64,000 nt of DNA from Paenibacillus sp. JDR-2 (GTDB lineage: Bacteria > Bacillota > Bacilli > Paenibacillales > Paenibacillaceae). The DNA lies in assembly GCF_000023585.1 (NCBI RefSeq), contig NC_012914.1, positions 6,609,501 through 6,673,500 of the forward strand, given 5' to 3'. The position numbers and the translations under genes are program-made. The notes below the pieces were generated by a model, which saw only the letters and a list, made by a program, of their open reading frames with translations, did no database searches and was not told the origin of the DNA. Position 1 is the first letter of the stretch. Every line of letters starts with the position of its first letter. This document shows positions 34,609 through 42,097 of the stretch, one piece after another.

Positions 34609-35436
34609 CTATTTGCGCAGGCTGTTGGCTAACCCCATCATGGTGTCGCTGGACGTTAAAGCTCTTGCGGCCATCTGGTAAGCTCGCTGCACATTAATAA
34701 GCTCCGTCATCTCGTCACCCAGGTTAACATTCGATTGCTCTAGGGCGCCTTGACGAAGCGCTATGCCATTCTCGCCGTTTGGCGTTACGTTCTGCAGCAC
34801 GTCTGCAACGTTAATGCCATCGGCTATTTCATACAAATTGTCGGCAACCAGCGTTAAGGCTGCGGGACGGGTTGCTTGAACAAGCTTGATGGAGCCAAGC
34901 TCAATCGTGCTTCCGTCAGTAGCCACGCCTTCCGCCGTACCGTCCGCATTAACCCGAAGCTGATAACCGCTTGGCACGACAAGAGGTCCCTCGCCTGCCG
35001 GCGTATTCGCAACAACCGGATATCCTTCCGGCGTTGCCAAAATCGTATCACCGTTTGCCGCAACCGTCAACTGCAGCGCGCCATTGCGGGTATAAGCGCG
35101 GTCCCCGTTTGCGTTAACGGCAACCTCGAACAACGCGTCGCCTTCAATCGCAAGGTCGGTATCCTTTTCCGTCGTTTTGATCGTCCCCTGCTGCAGATTC
35201 GGCTGAATCATCGCAAGCCTCGAGCCCCAGCCTTGATTGAAATTCAGGGAAGTCAATCTTCCGGGCTGATTGAACGCGTCCGGCTGCTTCCTTGTATTAT
35301 TGAGCAAATCTTCGAAGGTAGCTTCCTTACGTTTATAGCCTACCGTATTCACATTCGCAATATTATCCGCCAGCATGTCCAATTTTTGCTGAAGAGCATT
35401 CATCGATACGCTGGCATTAATCATCGAGCTGTTCAT
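34609..35436 (-). CDS. flhP: FlhP, flagellar rod/hook-basal body protein
   Basis: 275 residues of the FlgF/FlgG rod family. N-terminal rod motif LDMLADNIANVNTVGYKR and C-terminal coiled segment NVNLGDEMTELINVQRAYQMAARAL pair in the rod. Between them is the hook-like beta domain (ALFEVAVNANGDRAYTRNGALQL). The ribosome site AAGGAGG is near perfect. The order mbl-flhO-flhP is that of B. subtilis. Confidence 0.92.
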   Translation of the reverse strand: MNSSMINASVSMNALQQKLDMLADNIANVNTVGYKRKEATFEDLLNNTRKQPDAFNQPGRLTSLNFNQGWGSRLAMIQPNLQQGTIKTTEKDTDLAIEGDALFEVAVNANGDRAYTRNGALQLTVAANGDTILATPEGYPVVANTPAGEGPLVVPSGYQLRVNADGTAEGVATDGSTIELGSIKLVQATRPAALTLVADNLYEIADGINVADVLQNVTPNGENGIALRQGALEQSNVNLGDEMTELINVQRAYQMAARALTSSDTMMGLANSLRK

Positions 35437-35458
35437 TTATATATGCCTCCTTGAAGCC

Positions 35459-36325
35459 CTATACCCGGCCCACTTGATTCACCGCTTTATCCAAGCTTTC
35501 ATCGTAGAATTGGATAACCTTCTGATTCGCTTCATAAGCGCGCAGCGCGGCCATCAAATCTACCGAGGATTGCGCGGCGTCAACATTGGAGCGCTCTACG
35601 TAACCCTGACGCACCTCAACGCGTTCACCTGCGACAACAGGGCGGGCATCCTGGGCATCGCCGGCCAGACGGAATTTCCCGTCCCCTTCGCGGGCCAGCT
35701 CGTTAGGATTATCGATCCGGGTAAGCAAAAGCTGTCTTCCTGAATCCGCACCGGTCTTTGCATCAACAAAACGTTGGTCCGCCGTCAAGGTCAGGCCGTC
35801 AAGGCTGACTCCCTGAGGAAACTGAATCGGGTTGCCGTCCGCCCCGAGCACATTCGATCCGTCACCGGCTACCAAGAAGCCATCCGACGTCAAGGTAAAG
35901 GAGCCTCCGCGCGTATAGCGGATCTCGCCGTTCTTGTCCTGCAGCGTAAAAAAGGCTTGAGGCTGGAACGTCACATCGCCGTCCGGCGACACGTACTTGC
36001 CTGATGCATCAAAAGCCATTCCCGGCACATCGATATTGGAGACAAGGGCAAAATCCGATGATTTGCCCGTCTGCATCAGGTCGCCCTGCAGATGAATCGC
36101 AAGGCTTTCTTCAGCAAACACACCGGTGCTGACCTTGCCAATCTGCTTCTCGTCTTTCTGGTCTACTCCCGTCAGCGACAGCAGCATCTCCGGAAAAGAA
36201 CGGGTTACCGCATAGGTCTGCTTATAACCAGGCGTATTAATATTGGTAATATTATTCGTTATCGTATCATGTCTGCGCTGCTGCGCGGTCATACCCGCCG
36301 CAGCCGTATAAAGACCTCTTAACAT
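35459..36325 (-). CDS. flhO: FlhO, flagellar rod/hook-basal body protein
   Basis: 288 residues, FlgF/FlgG family: GMTAQQRRHDTITNNITNINTPGYKQ at the N terminus and SNVDAAQSSVDLMAALRAYEANQKVI at the C terminus. It is a paralogue of the next gene; both are distal-rod-type subunits. Start ATG 36325 follows GGGGAGG. A sigma-D-like promoter about 70 bases upstream fits flagellar control. Confidence 0.92.
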   Translation of the reverse strand: MLRGLYTAAAGMTAQQRRHDTITNNITNINTPGYKQTYAVTRSFPEMLLSLTGVDQKDEKQIGKVSTGVFAEESLAIHLQGDLMQTGKSSDFALVSNIDVPGMAFDASGKYVSPDGDVTFQPQAFFTLQDKNGEIRYTRGGSFTLTSDGFLVAGDGSNVLGADGNPIQFPQGVSLDGLTLTADQRFVDAKTGADSGRQLLLTRIDNPNELAREGDGKFRLAGDAQDARPVVAGERVEVRQGYVERSNVDAAQSSVDLMAALRAYEANQKVIQFYDESLDKAVNQVGRV

Positions 36326-36393
36326 GTGGCGCCTCCCCGGCCGGTCCGCTTACGAAGCCGTGCTCTTAAAAAAATCGTATCTCTTCATATATA

Positions 36394-36421
36394 ATATCGG
36401 CTTCGTACAGGGCCGCCGTTA
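36394..36421 (-). promoter_or_regulatory. sigma D promoter of flhO-flhP
   Basis: GCCGATAT (36401-36394) is an exact match to the sigma D -10 consensus. TAAC lies 16 bases upstream (36421-36418), one base off TAAA. It sits within an ACGAAGCCG/CGGCTTCGT inverted repeat (arms near 36344 and 36405). Confidence 0.65.
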
Positions 36422-36501
36422 TAGATCCTCTCTGCGACCTTCGACTCATTTATGCTTCGGCGCGCTCCCCACAGCGCCCTACCTGCACAAATTGCACAGA
36501 T

Positions 36502-37503
36502 TTAGGCCCGGCTTTTTTTGCCGAGCTTGTCCAAGTTATCAAGAAGGATGCCTGTCCCCTTCACGACGCAATGCATCGGGTCCTCCGCGATAAGAACAGG
36601 AACCTTAAGCTCGTCCGCAAGCAGAGCATCCAGCCCGTCCAGCAGCGCGCCGCCGCCGGTCAGAATGACGCCGCGGTCGATAATATCGGACGACAATTCG
36701 GGCGGTGTGCGCTCCAGCACCATTTTTGCCGCAGCAACAATAGACATCACCGGATCCCACAATGCTTCGCGCACTTCGGCTGAACGAATGGTAATCGTCA
36801 GCGGCAGACCGGACACCATATCGCGTCCGCGAATATCGATCTCGTCATGCCGTCCATCCTCGTACACCGTACCGATCTTGATCTTGATATCTTCGCTTGT
36901 CCGCTCACCGATCAGAAGACGGTACTTATCCTTGATATACTTCATAATCGCTGCGTCGAACTTGTCCCCCGCGACTTTGATCGAGGATGAGGTCACGACA
37001 TCGCCCATCGACAGAACCGCCACGTCGGTAGTACCGCCGCCAATGTCTACGACCATGTTGCCGCTAGGCTGGAATATGTCCATTCCAGCCCCGATAGCGG
37101 CAGCTTTTGGCTCTTCCTCCAGAAATACTTCCTTCGCGCCGCTCCGTTCAGCCGCTTCGCGGATCGCTTTCTGCTCTACCGACGTAATATTGGTAGGAGC
37201 GCAGATCAGAATACGCGGACGGCTGAACCATTTGCGGCCTTCAACACGGTCAATAAAAGCCTTAAGCATAATTTCCGTAATTTCGAAATCGGCAATAACG
37301 CCGTCGCGAAGCGGACGGATGGCAACGATGTTGCCGGGAGTACGCCCAACCATGCGGTGCGCTTCTTCGCCAACGGCGAGCACCCGTTTCGAATCGCTTT
37401 CAATCGCGACTACCGAAGGTTCGTCGAGAACAACGCCCTTCCCTTTTACGTGAATGGATACATTTGCTGTACCCAAATCAATACCGATATCCTTGCTAAG
37501 CAT
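36502..37503 (-). CDS. mbl: Mbl, MreB-like cell shape actin
   Basis: 333 residues. Bacterial actin that guides lateral wall synthesis. Phosphate-1 loop DIGIDLGTANV, phosphate-2 loop VVDIGGGTTDVAVLSMG, and adenosine motif GVILTGGGALLDGLD are all present. ATG 37503 is 11 bases after TTGGAGG; an upstream in-frame TTG overlaps that ribosome site. The place between spoIIID and flhO identifies it as Mbl rather than MreB or MreBH. Confidence 0.93.
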   Translation of the reverse strand: MLSKDIGIDLGTANVSIHVKGKGVVLDEPSVVAIESDSKRVLAVGEEAHRMVGRTPGNIVAIRPLRDGVIADFEITEIMLKAFIDRVEGRKWFSRPRILICAPTNITSVEQKAIREAAERSGAKEVFLEEEPKAAAIGAGMDIFQPSGNMVVDIGGGTTDVAVLSMGDVVTSSSIKVAGDKFDAAIMKYIKDKYRLLIGERTSEDIKIKIGTVYEDGRHDEIDIRGRDMVSGLPLTITIRSAEVREALWDPVMSIVAAAKMVLERTPPELSSDIIDRGVILTGGGALLDGLDALLADELKVPVLIAEDPMHCVVKGTGILLDNLDKLGKKSRA

Positions 37504-37641
37504 AAGGCTATAGTCCTCCAACCAATAATGTAATCATCCCGTCCATAAATAGTTCCCACGACATAGGACATACTGATGTACATTATTCGCCAAAAACCAC
37601 AAAATTCCTCTTATTTATGTGCACAAAAACTCGAAAAATGT

Positions 37642-37929
37642 TTAACTTTTGCCAGCTGCGATAACTTCCCGTTTCTTCGTGCTGGTCTTCTTGTATTTGA
37701 TCTTTGTAGCTTCCCCTCCCCTCAGATGACGGATCGACTTGTGGTACTCGAGAATGTGCTTCACCTGGTCCGCCAGGTCGGGGTTGATTTCCGGCAAACG
37801 CTCGGTCAAATCCTTATGAACCGTACTTTTGGAAACGCCGAACTCTTTAGCGATCGTACGCACCGTATGTTTGGTTTCAACGATGCAGCGACCTATTTTA
37901 ATGGTTCGTTCTTTGATGTAATCATGCAC
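37642..37929 (-). CDS. spoIIID: SpoIIID, sporulation transcription regulator
   Basis: 95 residues. Mother-cell DNA-binding protein that tunes the sigma E regulon and helps turn on sigK. The helix-turn-helix is TVRTIAKEFGVSKSTVHKDLTERL (about residues 22-45), followed by the basic C-terminal tail that also touches DNA. Length and sequence pattern match the family closely. A good sigma E site lies upstream (37963-37990). Confidence 0.96.
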   Translation of the reverse strand: MHDYIKERTIKIGRCIVETKHTVRTIAKEFGVSKSTVHKDLTERLPEINPDLADQVKHILEYHKSIRHLRGGEATKIKYKKTSTKKREVIAAGKS

Positions 37930-37962
37930 GTTCCCGCCTCCCTACTCGAGATAGTTTGGTAC

Positions 37963-37990
37963 AGTATATGAGGGGTACGGGTATATATTC
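37963..37990 (-). promoter_or_regulatory. sigma E promoter of spoIIID
   Basis: GAATATA (37990-37984), a 13-bp spacer and CATATACT (37970-37963), close to the sigma E consensus (ATATT, then CATACA.T). Confidence 0.7.
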
Positions 37991-38033
37991 TTTATGGTCA
38001 AGCCTTAGTGGCGTGTTTGGCCTAAAAATTTCA

Positions 38034-38073
38034 TAAAAAAACGAAACAGGCAGGGGTTTCCACCCCTGCCTGT
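38034..38073 (-). terminator. terminator of spoIIQ
   Basis: A 12-bp perfect stem ACAGGCAGGGGT with its complement (38046-38073), then TTCG and T7 on the minus strand. Confidence 0.93.
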
Positions 38074-38085
38074 GAGACTTTCGTC

Positions 38086-38838
38086 CTATTTTTTTTCTTG
38101 AGCAAGCGATTGCCCAACGACGGAAGCCGGGTTAACCGACTTGCCGTTCTCCTGCACGCTGAAGTGAAGGTGAACGCCGAGATCCTTCTCGAGATCATTG
38201 CGGCCCGCTACTGCGATTTTCGTTCCTTGCTTCACATCGTCGCCTACGGCTACTTGGATGTCGCTAAGGCTTTGATATACCGTTACGAGACCGTCGCCGT
38301 GGCTGATCTCTACAACGTTACCGTTTGTAGGATGCTTCTCAACGCGGGTTACTTTACCGGAGAGAGCAGCGAGTACGTCAAACGGTTGATCGCTTGGATC
38401 CGCAAAGTCTACGCCGGTGTGAGGAGCAAGCGTGTTATCGCCGATTTGGATAACGGCTTTCGCTTTCTCGTCGCTCGTTGCGTTTACATCATAGTAAGGG
38501 AGCACTTCATCCAGATTGTCTTTGTTTACTACCGGCCATTCCAATTTCTCGCCTTTTCTTTCCGCTTGGAGCGCTTGGTCATCCGGCTTTGCAGCATCGC
38601 TGCCTGCAACGGTCTCCGTGTTTTCGGAAGTCGTAGCTGAAGTTTCTTTGGTGTTGTCCGAACCCTGGTAGATCCACATTAAGGCTACGATGATTGCCGC
38701 GGCTGCCATAAACGCTGCCGGGGTTACCCATTTCTTCGACAGCAGTTTTTTAAAGCCATTGCTAGACTTAGCGGCAGATACTTCTCCTAGTACGTTTTTA
38801 GGAGATTCTTGCTTAGGTTTGTTTTGATTTTCATTCAT
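38086..38838 (-). CDS. spoIIQ: SpoIIQ, forespore LytM/M23 protein
   Basis: 250 residues. Forespore half of the SpoIIQ-SpoIIIAH channel across the two engulfment membranes. One membrane helix (about 38-56), a Ser/Thr linker and a LytM domain (about 120-245). The zinc ligands look complete: H140 and D144 in PHTGVD, then H223 and H225 in HLHF. B. subtilis SpoIIQ lacks the first His, so this protein may retain peptidase activity. It lies downstream of spoIID as in Bacillus and has a sigma-F-like promoter. Confidence 0.92.
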   Translation of the reverse strand: MNENQNKPKQESPKNVLGEVSAAKSSNGFKKLLSKKWVTPAAFMAAAAIIVALMWIYQGSDNTKETSATTSENTETVAGSDAAKPDDQALQAERKGEKLEWPVVNKDNLDEVLPYYDVNATSDEKAKAVIQIGDNTLAPHTGVDFADPSDQPFDVLAALSGKVTRVEKHPTNGNVVEISHGDGLVTVYQSLSDIQVAVGDDVKQGTKIAVAGRNDLEKDLGVHLHFSVQENGKSVNPASVVGQSLAQEKK

Positions 38839-38857
38839 TTGATATCACCTCACTAGC

Positions 38858-38886
38858 CATTGTTGCCAGAACATCTAGCTTTATAC
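38858..38886 (-). promoter_or_regulatory. sigma-F-type promoter of spoIIQ
   Basis: GTATA (38886-38882), a 14-bp spacer and GGCAACAATG (38867-38858), matching the sigma F pattern GywTA-N15-GgnrAnAnTw at nearly every fixed base. Confidence 0.65.
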
Positions 38887-38920
38887 GTGAGGGGTTACTA
38901 TTTTTTGAGAAATGAAACTT

Positions 38921-40072
38921 TTAACGAAATTTCGCTGCAAGCTTCGAAGCTTGTTCGACTTTTGTGCCCGTATAATAGTAGGTTACGATTTGCTCGGCGC
39001 TTTTCCCTTCTTCCGCCATGCCGTTGGCTCCCCATTGGCTCATGCCCACTCCATGACCGTAGCCAAAGGTCGTTATATCAATCTCGTCCCCATCCAGCTT
39101 CCATGTAAATTCTGAGGAAGCAAGTCCAAGCTTCTCCCGCACTTCCCGTCCGGTGTACGTCTTGCCGTCTATCAGAATATCGGCAATTCGGTTTCCCTCT
39201 GTTTTATCCAGCACCCGTATAACCGGCTTTTTCTTGCTGGCCAGCCCTAGTCTTGCATTAAAATCAGAGAGTTGCAGCTTCACCGTCTCCTGATAGCGGG
39301 GCGAAAGCTGTTTGTCCCAAGGGCTTGCTACGCTTCGAAGATAGGGAAGCTCCTCCTGAAAGTATTGCTCCGAGTTTTCCGTATACCCGTTGCTCGTGGA
39401 GAAAAATACCGCCTGAATCGGTTCGCCTTCATAGGTAATCACTTCCCCGCGAGTCTCGCTTACGGCTTTGTTCAGCTTCGCCATTCTCGACTCCTGTTCA
39501 CCCTTTGGCCAAAGCTCCTTTAGCTTATCGATCGAAATATAGATTTGATGATCAATCGTATCGGTGACATCGGCCCGGGACGCCGCACCGGTTGCCGGCA
39601 TGCCGCTATGATCATCAAGCTCAATCCTTCTCACTATATAAGTACGTGCGGCGATAGCCTGGGCCTTTAACGCCTCAAGACCAAAATCGGCGGGCATTTC
39701 CCCCGCAACTACGCCTCTGACATAGGTCTCCAGCGTAACCCGCTCCGTACGTTGCTCCTTTGTTAAATAGACCGTAATATACGTTTCCTTGCTGCTTGCC
39801 GCCGAGTTCGGCTTTCCGGATGGAGACGGCAAAGGCGCCTGCCCGAACCCGTCGGCAGACGCCTTATTGCTAGACGTTACGCCGCTGCTCTCCCCCTGGA
39901 ACCGATCAGATCCGGCACTGCTTGATTCGGCGCTCCGGTATGCGGAAGTCGCCAGCAGTACAGAAATACTCATCACTATTCCAATTCCGAAGGCTGTCCA
40001 GCATACAGCGGCTAACCACCTGCTGCCGGGACGCCTGATCGCCCGTTTCGGTCTGCCTATTACGTATCTCAT
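38921..40072 (-). CDS. spoIID: SpoIID, stage II sporulation lytic transglycosylase
   Basis: 383 residues. Part of the SpoIID-P-M machine that remodels septal peptidoglycan during engulfment. One N-terminal membrane helix (about 20-42) and a Ser-rich linker precede the SpoIID domain. VRGVVAGEMPADFGLEALKAQAIAARTY carries the catalytic glutamate, with FFSTSNGYTE and GYGHGVGMSQWGANGMA further on. Between the ABC genes and this gene lie a weak sigma E-like site and a perfect 12-bp palindrome. Confidence 0.94.
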   Translation of the reverse strand: MRYVIGRPKRAIRRPGSRWLAAVCWTAFGIGIVMSISVLLATSAYRSAESSSAGSDRFQGESSGVTSSNKASADGFGQAPLPSPSGKPNSAASSKETYITVYLTKEQRTERVTLETYVRGVVAGEMPADFGLEALKAQAIAARTYIVRRIELDDHSGMPATGAASRADVTDTIDHQIYISIDKLKELWPKGEQESRMAKLNKAVSETRGEVITYEGEPIQAVFFSTSNGYTENSEQYFQEELPYLRSVASPWDKQLSPRYQETVKLQLSDFNARLGLASKKKPVIRVLDKTEGNRIADILIDGKTYTGREVREKLGLASSEFTWKLDGDEIDITTFGYGHGVGMSQWGANGMAEEGKSAEQIVTYYYTGTKVEQASKLAAKFR

Positions 40073-40096
40073 AGATCTCCTCTCCGCCTATAAGCC

Positions 40097-40124
40097 GCTT
40101 TAAGAGAGTGAACTCTCTTAAAGC
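40097..40124. repeat. perfect 12-bp inverted repeat in the spoIID leader
   Basis: GCTTTAAGAGAG (40097-40108), a 4-base loop, and its exact complement (40113-40124), 25 bases upstream of the spoIID start. No T run follows on either strand, so it is not an obvious terminator. A second small palindrome, AGAACC/GGTTCT, lies at 40166-40180. Confidence 0.75.
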
Positions 40125-40140
40125 CGGCCTTGATGGATTT

Positions 40141-40168
40141 ATTCTATGAGCCTGATTAATAGGATAGA
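40141..40168 (-). promoter_or_regulatory. weak sigma-E-like site upstream of spoIID
   Basis: CATAGAAT (40148-40141) fits the sigma E -10 with one mismatch; the -35 at about 40162-40168 is poor. spoIID is a sigma E gene in Bacillus, which raises the prior. Confidence 0.35.
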
Positions 40169-40209
40169 ACCCGCGGTTCTAGTTCAAGCACGACGTATAT
40201 TCTATTGTT

Positions 40210-41400
40210 TTAGTCATGGCGCAGCGCATCTACCGGACGTAGACTTGCTGCTTTGTTGGCGGGCAGGTATCCAAATACGACACCAACAAAGGCCGAGAAG
40301 CCAAAGGACAGAAGCATCGTATTCATCGGTACTTCGGTTGGCGTTTTCATGACCTGGCCTATGATATAAGAGGCTATATTGCCGATAAGGATACCGAGTA
40401 GTCCGCCGAGGCCGCTTATCACGACGGCTTCTACAAGAAACTGGAATAAGATATCCCTTTTCTTCGCGCCTAGCGATTTCCGTATACCAATTTCTCGGGT
40501 ACGCTCCGTTACAGAGACTAGCATAATATTCATAATCCCGATTCCGCCAACAACAAGCGAGATGGCTGCCACATAGATCAGCTGACGGTTCATCGTTTCG
40601 TTAACGGAATTCAGCGTCTTCATCGCTTCTTCCTGATTAAGTACCCGGTAGGCGTTCTCGTTGCCGCGGAACTTCTCGTACAGGTTCGCTTCCACCTCGC
40701 TCACAACCGAAGTCATTTGCTTGGTGTCCGTTACCTTCATATTAATCGTGGTTACGCCATTAACCTGAAAAATCTTCTGGGCTGTCGAGATCGGGATAAG
40801 AATCTTCTCGTCATTGGAGCCCGTCAGCGAGTCGCCCTTCGATTCCAACAAGCCGACAATGGTGAAAATATAACCGTTAATCGTAATCTTCCGTCCGACT
40901 GCATCCTCCGGATCCACTCTCTCATCCTCGAACAGGTCTTGAGCGGTCTGCGTACCGATTAACGCTACCTTCGTCTTGTTATTGATGTCTGGAGCCGCAA
41001 TGTACCGGCCGTCCTGCACGCTGAAGTCTTTAACTTCCTCATATTCAGGCGTAATGCCCTCTACGCTTACGGAAACTTGAGTCCGACCGTATTTGGCATA
41101 GCCGGTTGTGCTTGTAATGGGAGCAACCCCGCTTACGTTATTCAAATCGCCAAGCTTCAGCGCCTCATCGACGGACAAAGAAGTTACCGTACCCCGTCCT
41201 GTAATCGTAACGGAAAGCGAATCCGGGCTTCCAAGCGTCGAGACCTGGCTTGCCACTTCGTTGGATGATGCCTTGCCCATTGCAACAAGCGCAATAACGG
41301 TCGCAACCCCAATTAGAATGCCGAGCATCGAAAGGATGGTTCTAAGCTTGTTCGATAAGACGCTTTTGACCGCCATTATGAGGCCCTGCGAAATCTTCAT
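40210..41400 (-). CDS. MacB/FtsX-type ABC transporter permease
   Basis: 396 residues. An N-terminal membrane helix (about 20-42; LRTILSMLGILIGVATVIALVAMG), a large extracytoplasmic MacB_PCD domain (about 50-270) and three C-terminal helices of the FtsX domain (about 275-390; TERTREIGIRKSLGAKKRDI). It belongs with the ATPase and adaptor genes upstream. Start ATG 41400 follows AAAGGAGGG and overlaps the ATPase gene by 59 bases. Such trios export peptides, lipids or drugs; the substrate cannot be read from the sequence. Confidence 0.9.
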   Translation of the reverse strand: MKISQGLIMAVKSVLSNKLRTILSMLGILIGVATVIALVAMGKASSNEVASQVSTLGSPDSLSVTITGRGTVTSLSVDEALKLGDLNNVSGVAPITSTTGYAKYGRTQVSVSVEGITPEYEEVKDFSVQDGRYIAAPDINNKTKVALIGTQTAQDLFEDERVDPEDAVGRKITINGYIFTIVGLLESKGDSLTGSNDEKILIPISTAQKIFQVNGVTTINMKVTDTKQMTSVVSEVEANLYEKFRGNENAYRVLNQEEAMKTLNSVNETMNRQLIYVAAISLVVGGIGIMNIMLVSVTERTREIGIRKSLGAKKRDILFQFLVEAVVISGLGGLLGILIGNIASYIIGQVMKTPTEVPMNTMLLSFGFSAFVGVVFGYLPANKAASLRPVDALRHD

Positions 41401-42097
41401 GGCTGTCCCTCCTTTTCTGCTCCGTCAACACCCCATCTCGGATAATAACCGTACGTCTGGCACGCTGGGCAACTTCCATATCATGCGTGATCAGTACAAT
41501 CGTCTGTCCGGCACGGTTAAGCTCCTCCATCATGCCGAGCACTTCCATACCTGTCTTGGAATCAAGCGCGCCTGTCGGCTCATCCGCCAGCAGGAGCGGC
41601 GGATTGGTAGCTAGCGCCCGCGCAATCGCTACGCGCTGCTGCTGGCCGCCGGACAATTCATTCTGGCGATGGCCGACCCTTTCTCCAAGTCCAACGCGCT
41701 CCAGCGCTTCCATCGCCCGGCTGCGTCTTTCCTTCGCTGACAATCCCCGGTAGATAAGCGGAAGCTCGCAATTCTCGAGCGCCGTCAGCCTGGGCAGCAG
41801 ATGATACCCTTGAAAGATAAAACCGATCTTCTTATTGCGCATCTCCGTCAGCCTGTTGTCGTTTTGTCCGCGAACCTCCATGCCGTCAAGCTTGTAGCTG
41901 CCTTCATTCGGTACGTCCAAACAGCCGATGATATTCATCAACGTGGACTTACCCGAGCCGGACGGGCCAACAATGGCCAGAAAATCGCCATGGTTGACCG
42001 TCAGCGAGACATTATGCAGGACCGTCATTTTTTCTCCGGCCATTTTGTAATATTTGACGATATCATTCATTTCAATTAGCGCGGATTGCCCGGTCAT
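41342..42097 (-). CDS. MacB/LolD-type ABC transporter ATPase
   Basis: 251 residues, complete nucleotide-binding domain: Walker A GPSGSGKST, Q-loop IFQGYHLLPRLTALEN, signature LSGGQQQRVAIARAL, Walker B LLLADEPTGALD and H-loop LITHD. The LDVPNEGSY.LDG segment is typical of the LolD/MacB class. It overlaps the adaptor gene by four bases (ATGA) and the permease by 59. The C-terminal 20 residues encoded in that overlap are probably not essential to the fold. Confidence 0.93.
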   Translation of the reverse strand: MTGQSALIEMNDIVKYYKMAGEKMTVLHNVSLTVNHGDFLAIVGPSGSGKSTLMNIIGCLDVPNEGSYKLDGMEVRGQNDNRLTEMRNKKIGFIFQGYHLLPRLTALENCELPLIYRGLSAKERRSRAMEALERVGLGERVGHRQNELSGGQQQRVAIARALATNPPLLLADEPTGALDSKTGMEVLGMMEELNRAGQTIVLITHDMEVAQRARRTVIIRDGVLTEQKRRDSHEDFAGPHNGGQKRLIEQA

